A stretch of 64,000 nt of DNA from Chitinophagaceae bacterium (GTDB lineage: Bacteria > Bacteroidota > Bacteroidia > Chitinophagales > UBA10324). The first letter of the stretch is position 1; each line of letters begins with the position of its first letter. The position numbers and the translations under genes were made by a program. Shown one piece after another: positions 50,784 through 60,137 of this stretch. The notes under the pieces were generated by a model, which was given only the letters and a program-made list of their open reading frames with translations, had not been told where the DNA came from and searched no databases. The DNA lies in contig JADJAG010000008.1 in the NCBI GenBank assembly GCA_016704325.1, forward strand, positions 744,001 to 808,000, read 5' to 3'.

Positions 50784-52895
50784 ATGTATTCAGCTGAAGA
50801 ACAGCAAAAACTAATTGCGCTTACCACTGAGTTATTAAAAAGAACAAGTGTTGCTATTTCAGATAAAGAGAAAGATGCTTCATTCCTGCATCAACTGCTA
50901 AGCGTGATCCGATATCATGAATGGAGATACTACGTGCTTTCCGAACCTGTTATCGCTGATTTTGAATATGATCAGCTTTTTAGTTTTTTAAAGAAAATAG
51001 AAGAACACTACCCGGAGACTATTAGCATTGATTCACCCACACAGCGTGTATCACATGATCTTACGAAGGAGTTTCCCGAAGTAACCCATTTAGTGCCGAT
51101 GCTTTCTCTTGACAACTCCTATGATGCAGAAGATCTGCGCCTCTGGGATAAACGCGTACGCGATTTGACGGGAGTAGAAGAAATCGAATATTGTATGGAG
51201 CCAAAATTTGACGGAGCGGGTATTTCAGTGGTATTTGAAAATGATCAGTTGTTTCGTGGTGCAACACGAGGCGACGGTTCTGTTGGAGAAGATATCACCA
51301 GAAACATCAAGACACTCCGTTCCATACCTCTTTCTGCATCCTTTTCGACCTATGGCATTTATCGTATAGAAATAAGGGGTGAGGCATTGATTAACAAAGA
51401 AGCATTTAAAAAATTGAATGTAAAAAGGTTGGAAGAAAGTCTTCCGCCGCTTGCTAATGCGCGCAATTCCGCATCCGGCGGTTTGCGTCAGCAAGATCCA
51501 AAAGATGTTGCCGACAGAAAGCTGGAAGCATTTCTTTATCATGTAAGCTTTGCAGAAAATAAGAATGAAGAAAACTTATTGGGGACCACACTGCATGCGC
51601 ATTCAGAAATCATTAGCCTGCTTCACTCATTAGGATTTAAAACGCCGCAAGGCGAATTGAAAAAATTAAAAGGAATTGATGCAGTGATCGATGCCTGCAA
51701 TGCATTTGAGAAGAAGAGAGAATCACTTGCCTATGAAATTGATGGACTTGTTATTAAAGTCGATGCCCTGAACCTTCAAAAGAAATGCGGTTATACTTCG
51801 CATCATCCACGCTGGGCCATTGCCTACAAGTTTGCCGCCAAGCAGGCAACAACCCTTTTGAAAAAGGTAGACTTCCAGGTAGGCCGAACAGGTGCTATTA
51901 CGCCCGTTGCCAAACTGGAGCCGGTGGAACTTGCCGGAGTCACCATTTCATCTATCTCGATGTTTAATGAAGACTTTATTACCGAGAAAGATATCAGGTT
52001 GGGAGACAGGGTGCTGATAGAACGGGCAGGTGATGTGATCCCTTATATTGTAATGCCGGTAAAAGAAGCTCGTTCCGGAACAGAAGAACCCATCCTATTC
52101 CCCACTCATTGTCCGTCCTGTAATGAACCATTACATAAACCAGATGGAGAAGTTAACTGGCGATGTGTAAATATTAATTGCCCTGCACAGGTTGCTGAGC
52201 GGCTTATTCATTTTGTTTCTAAAGATGCGATGGATATCAGGGGATTGGGCGCGGCTACGATTCAAGAGTTTGTGGATGAAGGTTTGCTAAAAAACATTCC
52301 GGATATTTATCATCTGGATTATGAACAGATTCGTAAACTTGAAGGATGGAAAGACAAATCTGTCGGCAATCTGCAAAAGAGTATTGAAGCATCAAAAAAA
52401 CAACCCCTTCACCGGTTAATTTTCGGATTGGGCATACGCTTTATCGGCGAAACAACTGCAAAAAAAGTGTCGGAACAATTACATGATATCACTGAGTTGA
52501 AAGACTGGACATCCGAACAATTAATGAGTATGGAAGATATCGGTCCAAAAGTCGCGATGAGCCTCTATGATTTTTTTCATACTCCCTCGAACCTGGAAAT
52601 GATAGAGGCCTTGCGTAAAGAAGGTGTAACCTTGGTGCATGAGAAAAGAAAGCCATCTGCTGATGGATTACTCGCAGGCAAATCATTTCTATTTACCGGT
52701 ACCTTGAATATGAAAAGATCAGTTGCTGAAAGTATGGTGGAAAATAATGGGGGCACTGTCCTGGGCTCAGTGAGTTCAAAACTAAATTACCTCGTAGTAG
52801 GTGCAGATGCGGGCAGTAAACTGGACAAAGCAAAAAAACTGGGTACTGTTATCATACTTACTGAGGATGAATTTGTAAAAATGGTGAATGGCTGA
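50784..52895 (+). CDS. ligA: NAD-dependent DNA ligase
   Basis: The 703-residue enzyme has the NAD-binding Ia domain (HEWRYYVLSEPVIADFEYD), adenylation motif EPKFDGAG with the catalytic Lys141, the OB domain, a four-Cys zinc finger (CPSCNEPLHK ... WRCVNINCPAQ), HhH repeats (GLGIRFIGETTAKKVSEQ) and a C-terminal BRCT domain (GLLAGKSFLFTGTLNMKRSV). It seals nicks in replication and repair. It is slightly longer at the N terminus than E. coli LigA. Confidence 0.97.
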   Translation: MYSAEEQQKLIALTTELLKRTSVAISDKEKDASFLHQLLSVIRYHEWRYYVLSEPVIADFEYDQLFSFLKKIEEHYPETISIDSPTQRVSHDLTKEFPEVTHLVPMLSLDNSYDAEDLRLWDKRVRDLTGVEEIEYCMEPKFDGAGISVVFENDQLFRGATRGDGSVGEDITRNIKTLRSIPLSASFSTYGIYRIEIRGEALINKEAFKKLNVKRLEESLPPLANARNSASGGLRQQDPKDVADRKLEAFLYHVSFAENKNEENLLGTTLHAHSEIISLLHSLGFKTPQGELKKLKGIDAVIDACNAFEKKRESLAYEIDGLVIKVDALNLQKKCGYTSHHPRWAIAYKFAAKQATTLLKKVDFQVGRTGAITPVAKLEPVELAGVTISSISMFNEDFITEKDIRLGDRVLIERAGDVIPYIVMPVKEARSGTEEPILFPTHCPSCNEPLHKPDGEVNWRCVNINCPAQVAERLIHFVSKDAMDIRGLGAATIQEFVDEGLLKNIPDIYHLDYEQIRKLEGWKDKSVGNLQKSIEASKKQPLHRLIFGLGIRFIGETTAKKVSEQLHDITELKDWTSEQLMSMEDIGPKVAMSLYDFFHTPSNLEMIEALRKEGVTLVHEKRKPSADGLLAGKSFLFTGTLNMKRSVAESMVENNGGTVLGSVSSKLNYLVVGADAGSKLDKAKKLGTVIILTEDEFVKMVNG

Positions 52896-52928
52896 CGACG
52901 TATTCATGTGTTGGATACAATGGGTTTG

Positions 52929-53040
52929 CGACAATTCGTTCATCTTGTCAAGCAATGGTTGTGGGTTAAATGGTTAAATGGTTAAAGTGATCGGCTTCGC
53001 CGCAACAATTTAACCATTTAACAATTTAGCCATTTTGCCA
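52929..53040. repeat. Dispersed repeat of the AATGGTTAAATGG type
   Basis: The left part (CGACAATTCGTTCATCTTGT, 52929 onward) recurs as the reverse complement at 59001-59029 (27 of 29 matches). The right part (GTGATCGGCTTCGCCGCAAC, 52987 onward) recurs in direct orientation at 58941. A TTAAATGGTTAAATGG run and its complement CCATTTAAC form a loose hairpin. Confidence 0.75.
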
Positions 53041-53104
53041 TCTTAATAGTTAGCAATATAAATCGATGATGTATTTCATGAATTCAGGATTTGGTTAAAC
53101 CAAC

Positions 53105-53140
53105 AAAAAAAACGCCCCGAATTCTTTCGGGGCGTTTTTA
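53105..53140. terminator. Bidirectional terminator between ligA and the M43 protease
   Basis: AACGCCCCGAA and TTCGGGGCGTT form a perfect stem around a short loop, with A runs before and T runs after. It can serve both convergent genes. Confidence 0.85.
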
Positions 53141-53158
53141 AACATCACCAATTTTTCA

Positions 53159-55252
53159 TTATTCAATAACCAACTTCTTCACGTACACCTGGTTGTTGGC
53201 CTGAAGTTTTACCATATAAATGCCTGCTGATAATTGATTTCCTGCAATGGCAATCTCCTGTTGATGGTCGCCAGCCGTCTGTGCCTTTTCAGAAATCTCC
53301 ACTATTTCCCTGCCGGTGAGGTCGATAACTGAAACCCGCACGTTGCTTTTTTCAGGAAGATTATAGGTAAGCAGGAAATCACCATTGTTTGGATTCGGGT
53401 AAATGTTTAGCGTTGCACTGGTAGCCAAAGGAGATTGGATTCCCACAGCATATTCTGATATAGTGATGTCATCAATATAAAAATTATTGCCATAGCTGCC
53501 ACCGGTAAACTCAAACTTTATTCTCACATTCGGTGCTGCAACTGTGGCTGGTAATGAGATAGTGGCTACATCCCAGGTATTGGCACTTCCGCCGGGAGTA
53601 TAGTAGGTACCCCATGCTCCGTTATTAATCAAATCCAAACCATCACGCACGTTTCTTAAGAACCATGATTCTCCGCAGTTAATAGAAGTATACACCTTCA
53701 AAATATCATTGATATTATTCACATTCGAAGTTCCTGAAGCGCCGGCATAGCGGAAAGACAGGTTAATTTCCGGCATTCCTGAAAGATCAATCGCAGGACT
53801 GATCATGTAGTCGATATCACCCTGATCGCCGTAATAGTTATCAATACGAATAGAATGATTGCCCTGAAAAGATGCTGTTGTTGCAAGACTCCACTCCGAC
53901 TCATTCTCATCAACATTCCGAATGATCCAGTCTTTGTTAAATAGCTCCACATCTTCAAAGCCTTCTGAATAGTAGTGCATATAATCCGTTGTGGGAGGAC
54001 TTACATAGATATCTTTGGAAATACTATTTGATCCGGAAGCATTGGTTGCAGTAAGCGTAATGGTATACTTGCCCGGCTCATTAAAGATTACTAAAGGACT
54101 TTCTTCTGTTGAGGTAGCAGGAGTACCACCGGGAATATCCCATGACCAACTTGTAGCTTCTCCACTCCAGGAATAGTTATTAAACTTGATGTCTGCACCC
54201 TGGCAGATGTTGTAAAAATTTGGATTAAAATCCGCGCGAGGTGCACAGACCGCCTCAAATCCATCATTGGTTCCGGTAGCTATCAGGTTACTTTCAGACC
54301 AAAGGTTATCGCGGTCAGATACGGGATTATTGAGAATACCTCTCATAATTTCGCCTTGACCATGGGTATACATTTTAGAACAATAAGCATACTCCATGAA
54401 ATTCTGCACATTTTCAATCACACCAGGTGTGCAAGTAGCTCCATTCAGATTACAGCTTGTCCAACCCTCTGTTAGTGGAGTATCAAATACACCATCATCA
54501 CCACATTCTACGCCAGGCTGATTGGTTGACCCCCACGTATGCGGGAGATTCAGGTAGTGACCTATTTCATGCGTCAGTGCCCTGGAAGTAAAAGTATTGC
54601 TGGTGCCGATGCTTCCGATATAATCACTCAAAATCATAATGCCATCGTATGGTGCGAGAAAGCCCTGCACGGAGGAAGGATAATAAGCATACCCTGCCAC
54701 CCCATTCTGCATCTTGTTCACCGTCCATACATTCAAATACATATTCCTCGGCCATTGTGACAATTTAGATCCATCATTACCCTGAAATGTTTCATGTGAT
54801 TTTATTCGATCGATACCATTGGTACAACCACCGCCCGGTGTTTTCTTTGCCAGCCTGAATTCAATGCGTGCATCACCTGCAACGCCTAAAAAGGCATTGA
54901 CAATAGCAGCTGTATCCGGATTCAGTTTACGGAAATCTTCATTCAAGATCCTAACCTGGTCAATGATCTGCTCATCAGAAATATATTCAGGTCCGTAGTT
55001 ATGTATTACATGAAATACAATGGGTATAATATAAACCTGGTCTTCATCGCGGGTACCTGCACTGGCAGCAATCTGCTCCCTGATCTTTTGATCGTATTCC
55101 TGCTGTGCCTGCCACAATTCAGGATATTGTTCCCAGATACTGAGTTGCATCTCCGTAGTGCCACAGGGCTTTATTTCCTGCGAAAAGGAAGTGAAGGGTA
55201 ATCCCACCATTGTAAACAAGGAAACTAAAAGTAGCGTTACATTTTTGTTCAT
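53159..55252 (-). CDS. Secreted M43 (pappalysin-type) metalloprotease with PKD and T9SS domains
   Basis: The 697-residue protein has a signal peptide (about residues 1-25), a catalytic domain with the zinc motif HEIGHYLNLPH (228-238), a PKD domain (about 335-425: SWDIPGGTPATSTEESPLVI, FNEPGKYTITLTATNASGSN), a jelly-roll-like region (HSIRIDNYYGDQGDIDYMIS) and a type A T9SS sorting domain (NIYPNPNNGDFLLTYNLP to the end). It is exported across the outer membrane and probably digests extracellular protein. The Met-turn lies downstream near NFMEYAYCSKMYT. Confidence 0.9.
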   Translation of the reverse strand: MNKNVTLLLVSLFTMVGLPFTSFSQEIKPCGTTEMQLSIWEQYPELWQAQQEYDQKIREQIAASAGTRDEDQVYIIPIVFHVIHNYGPEYISDEQIIDQVRILNEDFRKLNPDTAAIVNAFLGVAGDARIEFRLAKKTPGGGCTNGIDRIKSHETFQGNDGSKLSQWPRNMYLNVWTVNKMQNGVAGYAYYPSSVQGFLAPYDGIMILSDYIGSIGTSNTFTSRALTHEIGHYLNLPHTWGSTNQPGVECGDDGVFDTPLTEGWTSCNLNGATCTPGVIENVQNFMEYAYCSKMYTHGQGEIMRGILNNPVSDRDNLWSESNLIATGTNDGFEAVCAPRADFNPNFYNICQGADIKFNNYSWSGEATSWSWDIPGGTPATSTEESPLVIFNEPGKYTITLTATNASGSNSISKDIYVSPPTTDYMHYYSEGFEDVELFNKDWIIRNVDENESEWSLATTASFQGNHSIRIDNYYGDQGDIDYMISPAIDLSGMPEINLSFRYAGASGTSNVNNINDILKVYTSINCGESWFLRNVRDGLDLINNGAWGTYYTPGGSANTWDVATISLPATVAAPNVRIKFEFTGGSYGNNFYIDDITISEYAVGIQSPLATSATLNIYPNPNNGDFLLTYNLPEKSNVRVSVIDLTGREIVEISEKAQTAGDHQQEIAIAGNQLSAGIYMVKLQANNQVYVKKLVIE

Positions 55253-55779
55253 GCAGATTGATTTATGGTTTGGTCAGTTTTTGGTTTGGTATGTAGAAGG
55301 AAATGGTAGCTGCAAATTATGCCTGTTAAACCCGGCAAGCGGAAAAAAGTTTCAGGCAATGCTGATGAAATGCTGATCCTGACTCCTCCTTTAGCTTAAA
55401 GTAGCGCTATCATTCCTGCAATTGCAAGTGCAGGCACGCTACCTTTTTACAGATCAACAAATTCAATACATGCTAACTCAATGATTGCCACATCAATAAC
55501 CCGGTATTACATGCCACGCTAACTTAACTAATAACTGTCATTCATTGATCTACACCCCTGAAATAGTAAAAAGGACTTAAATGATCTGGTGGTGTATTAA
55601 TCTTTTCAACGGCCGGATTTCGCGCAAAAGTATAGAAAAATGTGCTGCTTACACTCACAAAAATACCCTGCCCCAAAATGTGACAAATAAGTTACAAACA
55701 TGCCGGGGGCAGGTTGCCGGGTTTACTTTTTATCTAGCATCCTGCAAATAGTTAATTTGCAGTACCTATTTAAGAACTC
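55253..55779. other. Intergenic region between M43 protease and exonuclease
   Basis: About 525 bp, divergent. An ORF of 72 codons at 55158-55376 overlaps the protease antisense and is rejected. No RNA gene or repeat was recognised. TAATTTG near 55755 resembles a -7 element but is one base off the consensus spacing. Confidence 0.4.
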
Positions 55780-56412
55780 ATGGATTTTGTCGCGATAGAC
55801 TTCGAAACGGCCAATGAACTTTCTACCAGTGCCTGTGAGTTAGGCATTGTGGTTGTTCGCAACTATAAGGTTGTGGAAACCAGGTCGTTGTTGATTCAAC
55901 CTCCTGACCTTCGTTTCAATCCTTTTAATACCATGCTACATGGAATCGGAGTTGAACAGGTTGCCGATCAGCCCGACTTCAAAACACTTTGGCCGGAATT
56001 AATACCTTATTTCGAAAATCAACTCGTTATTGCACATAATGCAGGATTTGATCTGCATGTACTGAGAAGTTTATTGCTTCATTACCAGCTTCCTTTTAAA
56101 GAAATCCCATTTACCTGTAGTATTAAGATAGCAAAGAAAGTATGGAAGGAACATCAGCGTTACGGATTGAAAACACTTACAAAAATTCTTGGCATTCAAC
56201 TCGAACACCATCGGGCCGAGTCTGATGCAAAAGCCTGTGCACAGATTTCTATTATGGCGTTTCATGAAAACCAGGTGAGTATTACCGAAGAAATTACCTC
56301 GAAACTGAATATCTATCTCGGAAGTATTTCTCCAGAAAAACTAGTCTCTACCCGCAACAAGCCGGAGTTGATTAAGAGAGGAAAACGTTATTACTACCGT
56401 GAACTGCAATAA
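55780..56412 (+). CDS. DnaQ-like (DEDDh) 3'-5' exonuclease
   Basis: The 210-residue protein has all exonuclease motifs: Exo I AIDFETA (residues 5-11), Exo II VIAHNAGFDLHVL and Exo III HHRAESDAKAC with the general-base His. It resembles the epsilon-like stand-alone exonucleases used in DNA repair or RNA processing, not a full polymerase subunit. The last 40 residues have a basic tail (ELIKRGKRYYYREL). It stands upstream of mnmH by 150 bp. Confidence 0.85.
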   Translation: MDFVAIDFETANELSTSACELGIVVVRNYKVVETRSLLIQPPDLRFNPFNTMLHGIGVEQVADQPDFKTLWPELIPYFENQLVIAHNAGFDLHVLRSLLLHYQLPFKEIPFTCSIKIAKKVWKEHQRYGLKTLTKILGIQLEHHRAESDAKACAQISIMAFHENQVSITEEITSKLNIYLGSISPEKLVSTRNKPELIKRGKRYYYRELQ

Positions 56413-56562
56413 GAAATATTGGATGGAAGCTATGTCATCTTTAGTCAAGAATATTACAACAGCACATCCGGTAATTCCATCAGAAAAATAAAAGGCTGCC
56501 ATGTGTTAATGCTGCAGTACACTATATTGCAGGTGATTCAGCTTTATTAAGCATTGTTACCG

Positions 56563-57612
56563 ATGATACAGAAATTCTCGATTGATGATTTTCTTGATAG
56601 CGCCAATGGACATCCGGTTATTGATGTCCGGGCACCTGCTGAATACCTGCATGGACACATACCGGGAGCTTTCAGCCTGCCATTATTTTCGGATGAGGAA
56701 CGGGCAATTGTCGGAACACTTTATAAGCAAACCGGACGTGAAGCAGCCATGTTGAAGGGTCTTGAATATTATGGCGTAAACATGCTTCGAATTATTGCCG
56801 ACTTAAAAAGTTTGACCAATGATAAAAAACTGTATGTGCATTGCTGGCGCGGTGGTATGCGCAGTGGCGTAGTATCCTGGATGCTTGATCTTTTCGGTTA
56901 CCAGGTTGCGGTACTTAATAAAGGTTACAAATCTTTCCGCAGGACTGTATTGGATTCATTTTCCGGTTCACGAAATCTTCTGATCCTCGGGGGGAAGACC
57001 GGTTCGGCTAAAACAGATTTGTTAGTAGAACTCATCCGCAGGCAACAACAGGTTATTGACCTGGAGGGATTGGCTGCTCATAAAGGTTCCGCTTTTGGTG
57101 CGTTGGGACAACCTGCCGCACCTACGCAAGAACAATTTGAGAATGAATTATTCATGCATTTTCGAAATTCAAACAAATTAGCTCCCACCTGGCTTGAAGA
57201 TGAAAGTCAGCGCATTGGCCAGGTAAACCTTCCCAATGCATTATGGCTTCAAATGAGAAATGCTCCGGTTATCTATCTTGAAATTCCATTCGAAGTGCGT
57301 TTAGATTACCTCGTGCAAGTGTATGGCGGATTTAGCAAGGAAGCGTTGATGGAATCCACCCTTCGCATCCGTAAACGACTGGGCGGATTGGAAACAGATA
57401 AGTCACTGAAGTACATTGAAAGTGGTGATATTAAAAGTGCTTTTGCCATTTTGCTGGCTTACTATGACAAGAACTATTTGCGCGCAACAGCCCAACGCAA
57501 TCCGGCTTCCATTATTCGAATTGAAAGTGATACAGTGCATGCTGTAAGTAATGCAAATCTGGTTCTTCAAAAAACCGGTAGCAGCATTTTTAATGCTTCA
57601 GGCAGCCATTGA
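56563..57612 (+). CDS. mnmH: tRNA 2-selenouridine synthase
   Basis: The 349-residue enzyme starts at the ATG at 56563. The N-terminal rhodanese domain has its catalytic Cys at 94 (VHCWRGGMRS) and a P-loop GGKTGSAKT (143-151) in the C-terminal ATPase domain. It replaces sulfur by selenium at the wobble 2-thiouridine of some tRNAs, using selenophosphate. selD follows 44 bp downstream, which supports the assignment; no selenocysteine machinery (selA, selB) is seen nearby. Confidence 0.93.
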   Translation: MIQKFSIDDFLDSANGHPVIDVRAPAEYLHGHIPGAFSLPLFSDEERAIVGTLYKQTGREAAMLKGLEYYGVNMLRIIADLKSLTNDKKLYVHCWRGGMRSGVVSWMLDLFGYQVAVLNKGYKSFRRTVLDSFSGSRNLLILGGKTGSAKTDLLVELIRRQQQVIDLEGLAAHKGSAFGALGQPAAPTQEQFENELFMHFRNSNKLAPTWLEDESQRIGQVNLPNALWLQMRNAPVIYLEIPFEVRLDYLVQVYGGFSKEALMESTLRIRKRLGGLETDKSLKYIESGDIKSAFAILLAYYDKNYLRATAQRNPASIIRIESDTVHAVSNANLVLQKTGSSIFNASGSH

Positions 57613-57656
57613 TTCCATTTTATTCAAGCAATTGAAATCCAAACGAAACGAAGCAG

Positions 57657-58703
57657 ATGAAAGAAGAAACAATCAAACTTACGCAATACAGTCATGGTGC
57701 AGGCTGCGGATGCAAAATTGCACCGGCAGTGCTCGAAGAAATATTACAAGGAGCAAGAACGGGTACTACCTTTTCAAAATTGCTGGTAGGCAATGAATCA
57801 GGTGATGACGCTGCAGTTTTTGAGCTGCAAGGTGACGACTGCCTGATCAGTACTACTGATTTTTTTATGCCGATCGTTGATGATCCTACTGACTTTGGCA
57901 GAATCGCAGCCACCAATGCCATCAGTGATATTTATGCAATGGGAGGCTCACCAATTATGGCTATTGCCATACTTGGCTGGCCGGTGGAAAAACTTCCGGT
58001 GACACTTGCGCGACAGATTTTGGAAGGTGGAAGATCAGTGTGTGAATTGGCTGGAATTCCATTAGCAGGTGGCCATACTATTGACAGTACAGAACCTATC
58101 TTTGGTTTATCCGTGAATGGCCTGGTGAAAAAGCAGGAACTCAAGCGCAATAACACTGCAAAGCCCGGAGATCAGTTATACCTTACCAAGGCTATCGGAA
58201 CAGGCATACTCACTACTGCACTAAAAAGAAAAATTGTGGATGAAGCAGCGATTGCACCGGCTGTTGAACTGATGTGTACGTTGAATAAAGCAGGGAAAAA
58301 ATTTGCAGCATTAAACTATGTTCATGCCATGACGGATGTTACCGGTTTTGGATTACTCGGACACTTACTGGAGATGTGCGAAGGCAGTAAACTTTCAGCT
58401 ACGTTAGACTACCAGGCAATTCGTTTAATTGAAGGTGTGGCACCCCTTGCAAAAAAATTTGTAGCACCTGATAATACTTTCAGAAACTGGAAAAGCTATG
58501 AATCCAAAACTGCCGGCGTCGATGGCGAAAAGCTTGTGGTATTATGCGACCCGCAGACAAGCGGCGGGCTGCTGGTAGCCGTGGATGCGAAGGCATCGGC
58601 AGATTTTGAGGCTGTGTTAAAGAGCCTTCAACTCGATATGCATTTGAAACCAATTGGAGTCCTGAAGGAATATGATGGTGAGAAGTTTGTTAACGTGATT
58701 TAA
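57657..58703 (+). CDS. selD: Selenide, water dikinase (selenophosphate synthetase)
   Basis: The 348-residue SelD begins MKEETIKLTQYSHGAGCGCK, with the active-site Cys17 and Lys20 of the E. coli numbering retained, and the Asp-rich ATP site (DDAAVF; STTDFFMPIVDDPTDFGRIA). It makes selenophosphate from selenide and ATP. Its place next to mnmH suggests that selenouridine, not selenocysteine, is the main use here. It uses Cys, not Sec, at the catalytic position. Confidence 0.95.
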   Translation: MKEETIKLTQYSHGAGCGCKIAPAVLEEILQGARTGTTFSKLLVGNESGDDAAVFELQGDDCLISTTDFFMPIVDDPTDFGRIAATNAISDIYAMGGSPIMAIAILGWPVEKLPVTLARQILEGGRSVCELAGIPLAGGHTIDSTEPIFGLSVNGLVKKQELKRNNTAKPGDQLYLTKAIGTGILTTALKRKIVDEAAIAPAVELMCTLNKAGKKFAALNYVHAMTDVTGFGLLGHLLEMCEGSKLSATLDYQAIRLIEGVAPLAKKFVAPDNTFRNWKSYESKTAGVDGEKLVVLCDPQTSGGLLVAVDAKASADFEAVLKSLQLDMHLKPIGVLKEYDGEKFVNVI

Positions 58704-58740
58704 AGGATGCGGCTTTAGATGCTACCCGGAAATCACGGTG

Positions 58741-58797
58741 TAAGACAAAGATTCAAGACTTAAGACTTAAGACTCAAGACTTAAGACTTAAGACAAA
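58741..58797. repeat. Tandem AAGACTTAAGACTT repeat
   Basis: Irregular copies of AGACTTA and AGACTCA run for about 55 bp. The DNA is non-coding and lies in the 420-bp gap between selD and gldA. Confidence 0.7.
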
Positions 58798-58940
58798 TAG
58801 CAATAGTAACAATCAAATGTCAATAGAAAATTGAAAAATAAGTTAATAAAAGTCAACCAATTTCAGTCACGGACAATTGAGTATTGAGTTTTGAGTATTG
58901 AGCAAGTGAGTAAAGTAGCGTAGTGATTACAGAATAGCAA

Positions 58941-59029
58941 GTGATCGGCTTCGCCGCAGCAATTTAACCATTTGACAATTTAACAATTTAACCCACCGAT
59001 CATTGCTTGACCAGATGAATGAATTGTCG
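58941..59029. repeat. Dispersed repeat, second copy related to 52929-53040
   Basis: GTGATCGGCTTCGCCGCAGC is a direct match to 52987 onward. The end (CATTGCTTGACCAGATGAAT, 59001-59029) is the reverse complement of 52929-52957. An AATTTAACCATTTGACAATTTAAC run lies between. Confidence 0.75.
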
Positions 59030-59123
59030 TACACCCGGAAATCAAGTGAATCGTCAGCTTAAAGGCAATTTCATATTTTCGCAACCCGTTAGAAGTGTTT
59101 GATTAAGTAATTAAATTACAGCC

Positions 59124-60029
59124 TTGTCAATAGTTGTTTCAGGACTTACAAAAATTTACGGAGCACAGCTTGCTGTTGACGCTATTACATTTTCCGTGAA
59201 TCCGGGTGAAGTACTGGGTTTTCTTGGACCGAATGGTGCAGGAAAATCCACCACAATGAAAATACTCACCGGTTATATACCACAAACAGCAGGCAAAGCT
59301 TCCGTTTGTGGATTTGATGTAGAACGCCAATCCCTGGAAGCCAGGAAACATCTTGGATACCTTGCGGAAAACAACCCGCTTTATACCGATCTATATGTAA
59401 AAGAATTCCTGTCTTTCGTGGCCGGTTTAAATGGAGTAAAGAACAAAGCTTCACGGGTGAAAGAGATGATCTGGCTTACCGGACTTGAACGGGAGCAATC
59501 AAAAAAAATAGGAGCCTTGTCAAAAGGATACCGTCAACGCGTGGGTATTGCACAAGCCTTATTACACAATCCGGAAGTGCTGATACTTGATGAACCTACT
59601 TCCGGATTAGATCCGAATCAACTGGCAGAAGTACGTCAAATGATTCGAGATTTGGGTAAAGAAAAAACAGTGATTCTTTCCACACACATTATGCAGGAAG
59701 TACAAGCAATCTGCAGCAGGGTGGTGATAATCAATAAAGGAAAAATTGTAGCAGATGATGCGATTGAACGATTGCAGCATAAGGCAACCGGAGAAACGGT
59801 GATCCTGGTTATATTCAAACAGGCTGCTGATAAGGATAAATTACTCAAAATAAGCGGAGTGAAATCAGTTAACCTTTCTGGTGAAAAAACATGGAAAATT
59901 ACAGGCCAAAAGGGAATACAGGAAGCAGTCTTTGAATTTGCAGTGGCCAATCAGCTCACCATCACTTCACTTTCAGAGGAGCAACAATCATTAGAAGAAG
60001 TGTTTAAAGAATTAACCAGGCAGGTCTGA
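59124..60029 (+). CDS. gldA: Gliding-motility ABC transporter ATP-binding protein GldA
   Basis: The 301-residue ABC ATPase starts at a TTG at 59124, which gives the usual GldA N terminus (SIVVSGLTKIYGAQLAVDAI). Walker A is GPNGAGKST (about 34-42), the signature LSKGYRQRVGIAQALL and Walker B EVLILDEPTSGLD. With GldF and GldG it forms an ABC transporter required for gliding in Flavobacterium; what it moves is not settled. It is first in the gldA-gldF-gldG cluster. Confidence 0.9.
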   Translation: MSIVVSGLTKIYGAQLAVDAITFSVNPGEVLGFLGPNGAGKSTTMKILTGYIPQTAGKASVCGFDVERQSLEARKHLGYLAENNPLYTDLYVKEFLSFVAGLNGVKNKASRVKEMIWLTGLEREQSKKIGALSKGYRQRVGIAQALLHNPEVLILDEPTSGLDPNQLAEVRQMIRDLGKEKTVILSTHIMQEVQAICSRVVIINKGKIVADDAIERLQHKATGETVILVIFKQAADKDKLLKISGVKSVNLSGEKTWKITGQKGIQEAVFEFAVANQLTITSLSEEQQSLEEVFKELTRQV

Positions 60030-60047
60030 TGCAGGTAAGGTTATGTA

Positions 60048-60137
60048 ATGGAATCCGACAAATACCTAAAGTTTTTAAAAAGCAAAGATCAACCTGTTTA
60101 TGAAAGCGGAGAAACTTTCAACAAAAAAAATAACTGA
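60048..60137 (+). CDS. Putative 29-residue peptide between gldA and gldF
   Basis: An ATG at 60048 opens a frame (MESDKYLKFLKSKDQPVYES, then GETFNKKNN) that ends TGA at 60135-60137, directly abutting the gldF ATG. It is hydrophilic and has no family match by eye. The exact abutment suggests translational coupling to gldF. It could be a leader peptide or a chance frame. Confidence 0.35.
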   Translation: MESDKYLKFLKSKDQPVYESGETFNKKNN

